64,000 bases of DNA from BOG-938 sp048498155 (GTDB taxonomy: Bacteria > Pseudomonadota > Alphaproteobacteria > Caulobacterales > Caulobacteraceae): contig JBEHYN010000006.1 of NCBI GenBank assembly GCA_048498155.1, positions 17,582-81,581 of the forward strand, in the 5' to 3' direction. The notes beneath the pieces are model-generated. The model did no database searches, was not told where the DNA came from, and worked only from the letters and a program-made list of their open reading frames with translations. Positions 51,834 through 60,163 of this stretch are shown here, piece after piece; the first letter of the stretch is position 1; each line of letters begins with the position of its first letter. The position numbers were made by a program, and so were the translations under genes.

Positions 51834-52781
51834 ATGATCCAAGGCAAGTTGGCGGCTCTAGGCGGCATTTGGGCTTGGGCTGCGCTGGTCGCGGCCGGAC
51901 CCGCGCGCGCCGAGGTTTCCCTTGCGGAGCCCGCGGCGGCCGAGGTCAACGGCGTCGCGGTGATCCCCGGCATGATGTTCACCGAGGCCTGGATGATCGG
52001 CGCCGCCAACGTCCATGGCCGCCACGAGCGGCTGTTCGGCGGGCGTCCCGCGCCGGCCGCAAATTTTCCAGGTGGTTCGGGCCCGCCGCCTTCAGTGTTG
52101 CGCGATATGCCGACACCGCGCGCGGACCGCGGACTGCAGGCGCCGCCGGTGGCGCGCTATTCGGTCGGCGAAGGGTCGGTCTTCGTGTTCGATCGCTCCA
52201 CCAGCGCGGCGCTGTTGAAATTCGATGACAGTCCGGAGGTTTGGGTCCTACAGGCCTCCCCCGCCTCACGCGGCGATATCATCTATCGCAACGATCTGGG
52301 TGAACCCATGGTGCGGGCCACCCGGCTCGGCGGGCTGACCTTGTTCAGCCCCACGGCCCCGGGGGGCGAGGCCGCCGCCATGATTAGCGGCGCGGACGAT
52401 CTTCAGCCGCCGCCTTATCTGCCGCCTAGCGCCGTGTTCCAACGCATGCTGCAATCCTCCGCCCGCGCATCACGCGCGGCCCAGCACCTGATCCGGTTCG
52501 CCGCTCCCGAGGTAACGCCAGAGTCCGCGCCGGTGTTCGTGGACGCCGCCACGGCCGCCGCCGAGGCGGTGGTCATCCTGTCGCGCCGTGATGACGGCCG
52601 CCTATTCCTGCGCCGTCTGGCCCGGATGGAATTCCAACCCGGTTCCAAGGTTGGAGCGACCATCACGCCGTCGCCGGGCGGCGGACAACAGATGAGCATG
52701 GAGGTGTTCGTCGACCTGTCTCAGGGGCCGGCAGGACGCCCGTCCTCCGAGCGCCTGGTGCGCGCTGCCTTGGGAAATTAG
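51834..52781 (+). CDS. DUF4908-like exported protein
   Basis: 315 aa from ATG 51834; an in-frame TTG two codons earlier is unlikely. Signal peptide: LGGIWAWAALVAAGPARA. The mature protein is strand-rich: SVFVFDRSTSAALLKFDDSPEVWVL, RGDIIYRNDLGEPMVRATRLGGLTLF. This matches my memory of DUF4908 proteins in Caulobacterales, but the match is moderate. Its 3' end overlaps the convergent cupin gene by 4 bp. Confidence 0.6.
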   Translation: MIQGKLAALGGIWAWAALVAAGPARAEVSLAEPAAAEVNGVAVIPGMMFTEAWMIGAANVHGRHERLFGGRPAPAANFPGGSGPPPSVLRDMPTPRADRGLQAPPVARYSVGEGSVFVFDRSTSAALLKFDDSPEVWVLQASPASRGDIIYRNDLGEPMVRATRLGGLTLFSPTAPGGEAAAMISGADDLQPPPYLPPSAVFQRMLQSSARASRAAQHLIRFAAPEVTPESAPVFVDAATAAAEAVVILSRRDDGRLFLRRLARMEFQPGSKVGATITPSPGGGQQMSMEVFVDLSQGPAGRPSSERLVRAALGN

Positions 52782-53215
52782 AGCGGCGCCCAGCCATCCG
52801 GAGCCAGCTCGAAGGCCAAGAACTCGAAGCCCGGCGCCACTGTGCAACCGCACAGGCTCCATTCCCCCAGGCTGACGGCGCTTTGCCAAGCGCCGCGCGG
52901 GCATACCGCTTGCGGCCTCTGGCCGGCGGCTAGGTCTGGCCCCAAAATGACATCCTGCGCCCTGCCGCCCTGGGCCGGCGCCAGGCTGAGCTTCAACGGC
53001 GCGCCGGCGTAGTGGTGCCACACCTCGGCGGCATCCTTGACCCGATGCCAGCGAGAGACCTGGCCCGCCTCGAGCAGGAAATAGATGGCCGTGGACGCCG
53101 CGCGTCCTTTCGGCCCGCCATTGTCGCGAAAGGTCTCCACGAACCAGCCGCCCTCGGGGTGGGGCGACAGACCTAACCGTTGAACCGCCTCCCGCGCGGT
53201 GAGAGTCGCGGTCAT
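52778..53215 (-). CDS. DUF985 cupin protein
   Basis: 145 aa. The DUF985 cupin starts with LGLSPHPEGGWFVETFRD, followed by STAIYFLLEAGQVSRWHRV and EVWHHYAGAPLKLSL, and closes with CGCTVAPGFEFLAFEL. The His residues in WHRV and WHHY and the Glu could bind metal. Function is unknown. Its ATG overlaps the stop of gloB by 4 bp. Confidence 0.82.
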   Translation of the reverse strand: MTATLTAREAVQRLGLSPHPEGGWFVETFRDNGGPKGRAASTAIYFLLEAGQVSRWHRVKDAAEVWHHYAGAPLKLSLAPAQGGRAQDVILGPDLAAGQRPQAVCPRGAWQSAVSLGEWSLCGCTVAPGFEFLAFELAPDGWAPL

Positions 53216-53973
53216 CCCCTGAAATCGTCCTTGGCCGCGCGCACGGCGGCGAACACGTCCTGATCCGCCCGCCCCTCAAGGCCGAACCGCGCCGCGAGCG
53301 CGGGTGCGCGCAGGAAGGGATTGGTCGCCCGTTCCTCGCCCACCGTGGACGGCACCGTGGCCTCGCCGCGAGCGCGGGCGGCGAACACCGCCGCCGCTCG
53401 CGTCTGGAGCGCCGGCGAGCTGTCGATCGACAGGGCGAAGCGGGCGTTGGCGGCGGTATATTCGTGGGCGCAGTACAGGCGGGTGGTCTCGGGCAAGGCC
53501 GCGATGCGTGAAAGGCTCGCCCACATCTGTTTCGGGCGCCCCTCGAACATCCGCCCGCAGCCCAGGGGGAAGATGCTGTCGCCAACGAAGGCGATGGCGT
53601 CGACCGCGTCATGATAGGCGATGTGCTGCAAGGTATGGCCGCCTACATCAAGCACTTCGAACTCGGTCCCACCCAGTCTGACCCGGTCGCCCCCGATCAC
53701 GACCCGGTCCAGGGGGGCGATGCGCGTGACCTCCTGCGGGCCGACGATGAAGGCGCCGGTCCTATCCTTCAGCGCCTGGTTGCCGCCGGCATGGTCGCGG
53801 TGCCAATGGGTGTTGAAGATGAAGTCCAGCCGCCATCCCTCGCGGCCCAGCGCCGAGAGAATAGCCTGGGCGTCCGGCGTGTCGATGCAGGCGGTCAATC
53901 CTGAGTCCTGATCGCGAATGATGTAGCCGTAATTGTCGGCCAGGCAGGGAAACTGGACGATTTGCAGGGTCAT
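53212..53973 (-). CDS. gloB: Hydroxyacylglutathione hydrolase (glyoxalase II)
   Basis: 253 aa, normal for the family. The metallo-beta-lactamase motif is THWHRDHAGG, followed by VLDVGGHTLQHIAYH, AFVGDSIFPLGCGRMFEG and LYCAHEYTAANARFAL, with the family C-terminal GEERATNPFLR. It hydrolyses S-lactoylglutathione in methylglyoxal removal. It heads an operon with the cupin gene and is divergent from a methyltransferase gene. Confidence 0.92.
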   Translation of the reverse strand: MTLQIVQFPCLADNYGYIIRDQDSGLTACIDTPDAQAILSALGREGWRLDFIFNTHWHRDHAGGNQALKDRTGAFIVGPQEVTRIAPLDRVVIGGDRVRLGGTEFEVLDVGGHTLQHIAYHDAVDAIAFVGDSIFPLGCGRMFEGRPKQMWASLSRIAALPETTRLYCAHEYTAANARFALSIDSSPALQTRAAAVFAARARGEATVPSTVGEERATNPFLRAPALAARFGLEGRADQDVFAAVRAAKDDFRG

Positions 53974-54076
53974 GGCGGGCCGACATCCTAGAGTGCGAGC
54001 GGGGGGCCTGTTTTACGCCGCCATGGCCGGTTCGCGAAGCGGCCCTATATTGAGACAGGTCTGAGCAAGGATTCGC

Positions 54077-54880
54077 ATGCGCCGAGACGTGGTCGAGCTT
54101 CGCCGGTTCTACGCCGGGCCCCTGGGCCGGGCGGCGAGGGACATGCTTGGACGCAAGCTGTCCGAGACCTGGGGCGAGGCGGCTGGGCTCGATGTCCTGG
54201 GCCTTGGCTACGCAACCCCGTTCCTGGAACGGTTCACCCACGCGCGCCGCGCGGTTGCCGCTATGCCGGCCGAGCAGGGGGTCGAGGCCTGGCCCGCCGC
54301 CGGCGCCGGCAACCGGACCTGCCTGATGCGCGACAACGCCCTGCCTTTCCCCAACGCCCTGTTCGACCGGGTGCTGGTGGTGCACGGCCTGGAGGAAAGC
54401 GACGACCCCCTCGCCCTGCTGAGAGAGGTCTGGCGGGTGATGGCGCCGTCCGGGCGGGTGGTGCTGGCCGCCGCCGCACGCAGCGGGGTCTGGTGCCATG
54501 CCGAGGGCGCTCCCTTCGGTTATGGCCGCCCCTTTACCCACGCCCAGCTCGAACAGCTCGCCCGCGAGGCGGAATTGGAGCCCATTGCATGGTCACGCGC
54601 CCTTTATGTCCCGCCGGTGGCCGGTTTAGCCCCCTATGCCGAGGGATTTGAACAGGTCGGCGCGCGCCTGTGGCCGCGATTTGCCGGATTGATCCTACTG
54701 GAGGCGGTCAAACAGACTTTTGCGGTAAAACCCAAGGGCTTAGCTGTCACGGCCAGGGCCTTCCTGCCGGGCGCGCTGCGGCCGGCCAGGGACAGCTTCG
54801 GACGGCAAGGAACAGTCTGCCCGCTCCAGACGGCGCAAAAGCTTCACGAGACGCTTGGAGGCGGCGCGCATTCGCCTTAG
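54077..54880 (+). CDS. SAM-dependent methyltransferase-like protein
   Basis: 267 aa. A class I methyltransferase core has LDVLGLGYATPFLERF as motif I (altered Gly-rich loop) and LPFPNALFDRVLVVHGLEES as the motif IV-like acidic loop, then EVWRVMAPSGRVVLAA. The substrate is unknown. The gene is divergent from gloB with 103 bp between starts. Confidence 0.75.
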   Translation: MRRDVVELRRFYAGPLGRAARDMLGRKLSETWGEAAGLDVLGLGYATPFLERFTHARRAVAAMPAEQGVEAWPAAGAGNRTCLMRDNALPFPNALFDRVLVVHGLEESDDPLALLREVWRVMAPSGRVVLAAAARSGVWCHAEGAPFGYGRPFTHAQLEQLAREAELEPIAWSRALYVPPVAGLAPYAEGFEQVGARLWPRFAGLILLEAVKQTFAVKPKGLAVTARAFLPGALRPARDSFGRQGTVCPLQTAQKLHETLGGGAHSP

Positions 54881-54915
54881 TTTTACTTGAAAAGCTGTTG
54901 TTACGAGGACGTCCC

Positions 54916-55260
54916 ATGAAGTTGATCAGCGCCATCATCAAGCCCAGTCGCCTGGACGCCGTTCTGGACGCGGTGACTGAAGCGGGCGCCTCGGGCCTGA
55001 CCGTCACTGAAGTGCGAGGCTATGGGCGCCAGAAGGGCAAAACCGAGGTCTACCGGGGCGCTGAATATGAAGTGAAGCTCCTGCCCAAGGTCAAGCTGGA
55101 GATCGCGGTGCCCACGGACCTGGTGGAAAAAGTCATCGAAGCCATCGCCCGCACCGCCAACACCGGCAAGATCGGCGACGGCAAGGTGTTCGTGCTCGAT
55201 CTCGAAGCCGCCCTGCGCATTCGTACGGGCGAAAAAGACGCTGCGGCTATCGCGGGGTGA
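54916..55260 (+). CDS. PII nitrogen regulatory protein (GlnK/GlnB)
   Basis: 114 aa. The T-loop GRQKGKTEVYRGAEYEV carries the uridylylation site Tyr51, and IGDGKVFVLDLEAALRIRTGE is the B- and C-loop signature. PII proteins bind ATP, ADP and 2-oxoglutarate and control AmtB, glutamine synthetase adenylylation and NtrB. Neither amtB nor glnA is adjacent, so GlnK and GlnB cannot be told apart. GAGGAC lies ahead of the ATG. Confidence 0.9.
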   Translation: MKLISAIIKPSRLDAVLDAVTEAGASGLTVTEVRGYGRQKGKTEVYRGAEYEVKLLPKVKLEIAVPTDLVEKVIEAIARTANTGKIGDGKVFVLDLEAALRIRTGEKDAAAIAG

Positions 55261-55377
55261 GGAGCGGCCTTTAGCCGAAGGCTGAGGGCATGGGATGACC
55301 AACAATTTTGGCCATCCTCGCGATGAGCGCCCGAAGCGAAAGCGAAGGACCGGCTCTTGGGCGCCGGAATTCACGCC

Positions 55378-55998
55378 CTATTTCCGCGTCAACACAAACA
55401 GCGCCTGCTCAGCGCGCCAGTTCTCAACCGGGCTCATGGGGTTCATAGCGCGCGCGGGCTTGCCCTGCGCCAAAGCGGCGCTGGCCTCGATGTGAAGGCC
55501 TAGGTCCGCGCACAGCTGGGTGAAATCGCGCAGGGTGCACAGATGGATGTTCTCGGTCTCCCACCAGGCCGCGGGCAGGACCCCGGTAGTGGGCATGCGG
55601 CCCTGAACCATCAACGACCAGCGCACCCGCCAGTGGCCGAAATTTGGGAAGGACACGATGGCCCGGTCCGCTATGCGCAGTAGCTCCGACAAGACGTCGC
55701 GGGGCTGGCGCACGGTCTGTAAGGTTTGAGACAGCACCGCATAGTCGAAGGCGCGGGTCGGAAAATCGGCCAGATCGTGATCGGCGTCGCCCTGCACCAC
55801 CGCCAGCCCCCGCGCCAAGCATAGGGACACATTGCCGGGACTGATCTCCAGTCCACGCCCGTCGACCTGCTTTTGCTGGGTCAGCAGCTCCAGCAGGGCG
55901 CCTTCGCCGCAACCGATGTCGAGCACCCGCGCGCCGGGCTTCACCAGGCCCAGGATTGCGCGAAAGTCCTCACGCTTGGCCGCTTCGGCTGGGCTCAT
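55378..55998 (-). CDS. metW: Methionine biosynthesis protein MetW
   Basis: 206 aa. The class I methyltransferase-like motif I is GARVLDIGCGEGALLELL, followed by DYAVLSQTLQTVRQP and FPNFGHWRVRWSLMVQGRMPTT, the MetW signature. MetW acts with MetX, probably raising its activity. Its ATG overlaps the metX stop (ATGA). Confidence 0.9.
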   Translation of the reverse strand: MSPAEAAKREDFRAILGLVKPGARVLDIGCGEGALLELLTQQKQVDGRGLEISPGNVSLCLARGLAVVQGDADHDLADFPTRAFDYAVLSQTLQTVRQPRDVLSELLRIADRAIVSFPNFGHWRVRWSLMVQGRMPTTGVLPAAWWETENIHLCTLRDFTQLCADLGLHIEASAALAQGKPARAMNPMSPVENWRAEQALFVLTRK

Positions 55999-57152
55999 GA
56001 CAGCCCCCGCGCCGAGCCGGCCGCTTCCAGAAAGCCCATCAGGGCCGAGCGCATGACCGGCTCATCAAGCAGAAAGGCGTCATGGCCCTTGTCGCTGGCG
56101 ATCTCCACGAAGCTGGCGCGCGCGCCGGCCGCATTGAGGGCGCGCACGATCGCCCGGCTTTCCGGGGTCGGATAAAGCCAGTCGGAGGTGAAGGACAGGA
56201 CGCAGAACCGGGTTTCGCGCGCCTTGCGGAAGGCCTCAGCCAGCACGCCGTCATAGCCGGCGGCGAGGTCGAAATAGTCCATCGCCCGGGTGATGTAGAG
56301 GTAGGAGTTGGCGTCGAACCGGTCCACGAACGTCGCCCCTTGGTGGCGCAGATAGCTTTCCACCTGAAAGTCGGCGTCAAAACCCCAGGACAGGCCGTCG
56401 CGCTGCAGCTCGCGCCCGAACTTGCGCTGCAGGGCCGCTTCGGAGAGGTAGGTGATGTGTGCGGACATGCGCGCCACCGCCAGACCTTTTTCCGGTCTGG
56501 CGCCTTGGTTGGCGTAGTCGCCCCCCAGCCAGTTGGGGTCGGCCATGATCGCCTGTCGCCCCACCTCATGGAAGGCGATGTTCTGAGCGGAATGGCGCGC
56601 GGTCCCGGCGATGCACACGGCGGCGAACAGCCGATCCGGATAGTCGGCCGCCCATTGCAGCACCTGCATGCCGCCCATGGACCCACCCACCACCGCGAAC
56701 AGGGTCCCGATTCCCAGATGATCGATCAGCATGGCCTGAGCGCGCACCATGTCGGCGATGGTGATCACCGGGAAGGCTAGGCCCCAGGGTTTTCCGGTCG
56801 CGGGATTGATCGAGCTTGGGCCCGTAGAGCCCATGCAGCCGCCAATGACATTGGAGCAGATGATGAAATGCCGCTCAGGGTCCAGCGGCAGGCCGGGGCC
56901 GACCACCTGTGTCCACCATCCGGGCTTGCCGTTGGCTGGATGAAGGCCCGCCACGTGCTGGTCGCCGGTCAGGGCATGGCACACCAGCACTGCGTTGGTC
57001 CGGTCTTCATTCAAGGCGCCATAGGTGCGATAGGCGATCTCGAACCCGTCCAGACGCGCGCCGGAATCCAGGCGCAGGGGCGTGTCGGGTCCGAAGCGCG
57101 CAAGCCCTTCGCCCTTGATCTCGCTCGGATCTGCGCCTTTCGCGGTCTTCAT
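55995..57152 (-). CDS. metX: Homoserine O-acetyltransferase MetX
   Basis: 385 aa alpha/beta hydrolase. The nucleophile Ser sits in VVGGSMGGMQ, with Asp in FTSDWLYP and His in DKGHDAFLL. Early motifs: EIAYRTYGALNEDRTNAVL, HALTGDQHVAG and INPATGKPWG. It acylates homoserine to feed MetZ. In organisms with metW the acyl group may be succinyl or acetyl, so the acyl donor is uncertain. It is cotranscribed with metW. Confidence 0.9.
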   Translation of the reverse strand: MKTAKGADPSEIKGEGLARFGPDTPLRLDSGARLDGFEIAYRTYGALNEDRTNAVLVCHALTGDQHVAGLHPANGKPGWWTQVVGPGLPLDPERHFIICSNVIGGCMGSTGPSSINPATGKPWGLAFPVITIADMVRAQAMLIDHLGIGTLFAVVGGSMGGMQVLQWAADYPDRLFAAVCIAGTARHSAQNIAFHEVGRQAIMADPNWLGGDYANQGARPEKGLAVARMSAHITYLSEAALQRKFGRELQRDGLSWGFDADFQVESYLRHQGATFVDRFDANSYLYITRAMDYFDLAAGYDGVLAEAFRKARETRFCVLSFTSDWLYPTPESRAIVRALNAAGARASFVEIASDKGHDAFLLDEPVMRSALMGFLEAAGSARGLS

Positions 57153-57281
57153 CTGTCGCCTTGGATAGCCAAGCCGGCCCTAAGTCAACTGGCGCGGCGT
57201 CCTCTCAGCCCCTTCCCTGCAACGCCCGCTCGACCTATGAACCGTGCGGACCTGGGCCTCATATAGGGAGCTTATACGCGA

Positions 57282-57773
57282 ATGGAGCGGCTGATCCTGC
57301 TGCGCCACGGCAAGGCTGAGGCCGGATCGGCTTCCGGCAAGGATTTCGACCGCGCCCTGACCGGCCGCGGCCGGCGCGATACTGTTCTGGTGGCCGAGGC
57401 CCTGGCCCGCGCTGGATTCAGCCCGGATCTGGTTCTGGTTTCCCCGGCCGCGCGCGCCGATCAGACCTGGCAGGCCGCAGCGCCCCTGTTCCCCGACGCA
57501 GAAGTTCAAAGGGTGCAGGCGCTTTACAACGCCGAACCGGAAACCATCCTGGCCCAGGCGGAGGCGCGCGGGCTGGGCTTGCGCACCGTCATGGTGACGG
57601 CCCACAATCCGGGCCTGCATCAGCTGGCCATGACCCTGGCTCATCGCTGCGGAGACGGGCCCGAGCGCGCGCGGATCTATGCGGGCTTTCCCACCGGCGC
57701 GGCGGCCGCCTTCGATTTTGACGCGGGGGGCCTGGTCTTCCTGACGCCCAAGGCTCTGGGCGGGGGCTCATGA
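57282..57773 (+). CDS. sixA: SixA-type phosphohistidine phosphatase
   Basis: 163 aa histidine phosphatase. The catalytic RHG motif is LILLRHGKAEAG (His9), and AHNPGLHQLA carries the second active-site His. SixA removes phosphate from His of phosphorelay proteins such as HPt. The gene overlaps DUF952 by 4 bp. Confidence 0.8.
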   Translation: MERLILLRHGKAEAGSASGKDFDRALTGRGRRDTVLVAEALARAGFSPDLVLVSPAARADQTWQAAAPLFPDAEVQRVQALYNAEPETILAQAEARGLGLRTVMVTAHNPGLHQLAMTLAHRCGDGPERARIYAGFPTGAAAAFDFDAGGLVFLTPKALGGGS

Positions 57774-58105
57774 GCCTGGTCTACAAGATTCTGCCCGGGC
57801 AGGAATGGGACCGGGCCAAGGCCCTGGGCCGGTTCGAGGGGTCCGCCATCGACCTGAAGGACGGCTACATCCACCTATCCGCCGCCGCCCAGGTTCACGA
57901 GACGGCGCGCCTGCATTTTCGCGGTCAGCAAGGATTGGTGCTTGTGGTCCTTGACAGTGACCACCTCGCCGACGCCCTGAAGTGGGAGCCGTCGCGCGGA
58001 GGCGTGCTGTTTCCGCATCTGTATGGTCCGCTGGACGTGGCCCTGGCTCTAGAGGTTAGGCGTCTGTCGCTGGGCGCGGACGGCGCGCCTGAGATCGCGC
58101 TGTGA
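57770..58105 (+). CDS. DUF952 family protein
   Basis: 111 aa. The DUF952 signature is DGYIHLSAAAQV, followed by LVVLDSDHLADALKWEPSRG and FPHLYGPLD. The family has a thumb-like alpha/beta fold and an unknown role. It lies between sixA and pyrD, overlapping each by 4 bp, an arrangement often seen in Caulobacterales. Confidence 0.85.
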   Translation: MSLVYKILPGQEWDRAKALGRFEGSAIDLKDGYIHLSAAAQVHETARLHFRGQQGLVLVVLDSDHLADALKWEPSRGGVLFPHLYGPLDVALALEVRRLSLGADGAPEIAL

Positions 58106-59160
58106 GCGCCGTGCATGACGTCACGGCCCGGCTCCTGCATGTGTTGGATCCTGAACAGGCTCACGGCGCAGCCATAGCCGGCCTGCGACTGGGCCTGGGT
58201 CCGCGCGGCGCTGGGCCTGACGATCCTTGCCTCGCGGCCAATCTGGCCGGGCTGAAGCTGCCCAACTGCGTGGGTCTGGCGGCAGGCTTCGATAAGAACG
58301 CCCAGGTTCCAGACGCCATGCTGGCGGCGGGGTTCGGCTTGGTGGAATGCGGGACGGTCACACCCCTAGCCCAGGCGGGCAATCCCAAGCCGCGCATCTT
58401 CCGCTTGAGCGAAGATCGGGCGGTGATCAATCGGCTGGGGTTCAACAATGCGGGCCTGGAGCCCTTCGCCGACCGTCTGGCGCGTCGGCAATGGCGCGGC
58501 GGAATCGTCGGGGCCAACATCGGGGCCAATAAGGACGCGCAGGACCGCATCGGCGACTATGTGCAGGGCTTAAGGCGCCTATGGCCCCTGGCGGACTATT
58601 TCACCGCCAATATCTCCTCGCCCAACACCCCGGGACTGCGCGATTTGCAATCGGGCCCGGCCCTGGACGAATTGCTGGGCCGTCTGGCAGAGGCGCGGGC
58701 TGAACTGTCGCGGGCCGGCCCTGACCGCCCTCTCCTGCTGAAGGTGGCCCCGGACCTGATCGACGCCCAGATTCAGGCGATCTGCGAGGCGGTGGTCGCC
58801 AACGGCCTGGACGGGGTGATCGTGTCCAACACCACCTTGTCGCGGCCCGACACCTTGCACTCGCCGCTCAAGGGCGAAACCGGCGGCCTTTCGGGCGCGC
58901 CGCTCATGGCGTTCTCTACAGAGGTCCTGGCCCGTTTCCATCAGGCGGCGCAGGGGCGTTTTGTGCTGGTCGGGGCCGGCGGCGTGTCCAGCGGCGCCGA
59001 CGCCTATGCCAAGATCAGGGCCGGAGCTTGCGTGGTGCAGCTCTATAGCGCCCTGGTCTATCAGGGGCCTGGGCTTGTGCGAACGCTCAAACGCGATCTG
59101 GCGGCCCGGCTGAAAGCCGACGGCTTCGCCAGCGTCGCCCAGGCCGTGGGGACCACCTAG
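58102..59160 (+). CDS. pyrD: Dihydroorotate dehydrogenase (quinone, class 2)
   Basis: 352 aa. Class 2 features: an N-terminal helical segment (YGAAIAGLRL-type, HGAAIAGLRLGLG), VGLAAGFDKNAQVPDAML, ANISSPNTPGLRDLQ with the catalytic Ser, and IVSNTTLSRPDTLHSPLKGETGGLSG binding FMN and orotate. It oxidises dihydroorotate with quinone at the inner membrane in pyrimidine synthesis. The start is GTG, 4 bp inside DUF952. Confidence 0.92.
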   Translation: MSAVHDVTARLLHVLDPEQAHGAAIAGLRLGLGPRGAGPDDPCLAANLAGLKLPNCVGLAAGFDKNAQVPDAMLAAGFGLVECGTVTPLAQAGNPKPRIFRLSEDRAVINRLGFNNAGLEPFADRLARRQWRGGIVGANIGANKDAQDRIGDYVQGLRRLWPLADYFTANISSPNTPGLRDLQSGPALDELLGRLAEARAELSRAGPDRPLLLKVAPDLIDAQIQAICEAVVANGLDGVIVSNTTLSRPDTLHSPLKGETGGLSGAPLMAFSTEVLARFHQAAQGRFVLVGAGGVSSGADAYAKIRAGACVVQLYSALVYQGPGLVRTLKRDLAARLKADGFASVAQAVGTT

Positions 59161-59169
59161 GGCTTTTGA

Positions 59170-59298
59170 AGTTCCAATCGAATTTACAACCTTTAACCCG
59201 CTTATCCCCGCGAAAGCGGGGACCCAGTCCTGTCCAGGAATCGCCACGCTGGAAAGACCTGGATTCCCGCTTTCGCGGGAACGAGCGGGGGTGGGGAG
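59170..59298. repeat. Dispersed repeat of about 125 bp, copy B
   Basis: The sequence ATCCCCGCGAAAGCGGGGACC and, 50 bp later, ATTCCCGCTTTCGCGGG are the same palindromic arms seen in copy A, which is in the opposite orientation at 22258-22385. Between them CTGTCCAGGA and CGCCACGCTGGAAAGA are shared. The copy lies between pyrD and the TVP38 gene. Confidence 0.7.
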
Positions 59299-59373
59299 GA
59301 TCAACTCAGCCGCCTGATGCACTGGATACGGGTTTGCGTTGGCCGCGCGGATCGGACCGGCTAAGGATCAGCC

Positions 59374-60123
59374 ATGTCAACCGGACCGACAAAGCCCGCC
59401 TCGGCGCTGTCATTGTTCAGGCGCTTCGGACCGGCCCTCCTGCTGATCGCGGCCCTGGGCGCCGTGGTCGCCAGCGGGGCGCTGCATCATCTTTCCCTGC
59501 ACACTCTGCGCGACAGCCGCGGCGCTTTCCACGCGTTCGTTCAGGCCCATCCGGTGCAGGCCGCCCTGGCCTATCTGGCGGTCTATGTGGCGGCGATCAG
59601 CCTGTCCCTGCCTGCGACCCTGCTCATGACCCTGACCGGGGGGTTTCTGTTTGGACCCTGGGTCGGCGGTCTTCTGGCCGACCTGGGCTGCTCAGGGGGC
59701 GGCATCCTGGTGTTCGCGGTCTGTCGCCTGACCGTCGGCGATTCCCTGGATCGACGCGCCAGTCCTCGGCTCAAGGCCTTGGAAGAGGGGTTCAGAAAGG
59801 ACGCCTTCTTCTATCTGCTGACCTTGCGCCTGATCCCTGTCACCCCGTTTGGGCTGGTGAATCTGGCCGCCGGCCTGCTCGGCGCGCCCGCGCGCGCCTT
59901 CATCGCCGCCTCGGTGATCGGCATTTTGCCGGCCTCCATGATCTACGCCGGCCTTGGCGCGGGGCTTGACGGCATGTTCGACCGCGGCGAGCACCTGGGT
60001 CCGCAGTTGCTTTTGGCCCCCCGCATCGTCCTGCCCTTGGTTGGCTTAGCGATGCTCTCGGTCCTGCCGATCCTGCACCATCGATGGCGCGCGCGACGGG
60101 CCGCGACGGCCCCATCGTCGTAG
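59374..60123 (+). CDS. TVP38/TMEM64 family membrane protein
   Basis: 249 aa with about five helices. The SNARE-associated (DedA-like) domain motif is GGFLFGPWVGGLLADLG and the second conserved block LRLIPVTPFGLVNLAAGL. These proteins are lipid scramblase-like; the function in bacteria is uncertain. It is followed 40 bp later by a sensor kinase on the same strand. Confidence 0.85.
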   Translation: MSTGPTKPASALSLFRRFGPALLLIAALGAVVASGALHHLSLHTLRDSRGAFHAFVQAHPVQAALAYLAVYVAAISLSLPATLLMTLTGGFLFGPWVGGLLADLGCSGGGILVFAVCRLTVGDSLDRRASPRLKALEEGFRKDAFFYLLTLRLIPVTPFGLVNLAAGLLGAPARAFIAASVIGILPASMIYAGLGAGLDGMFDRGEHLGPQLLLAPRIVLPLVGLAMLSVLPILHHRWRARRAATAPSS

Positions 60124-60163
60124 GCGCGTTGCTCCCGGCCCGTCGCTGAAGTAACCAGATCGC

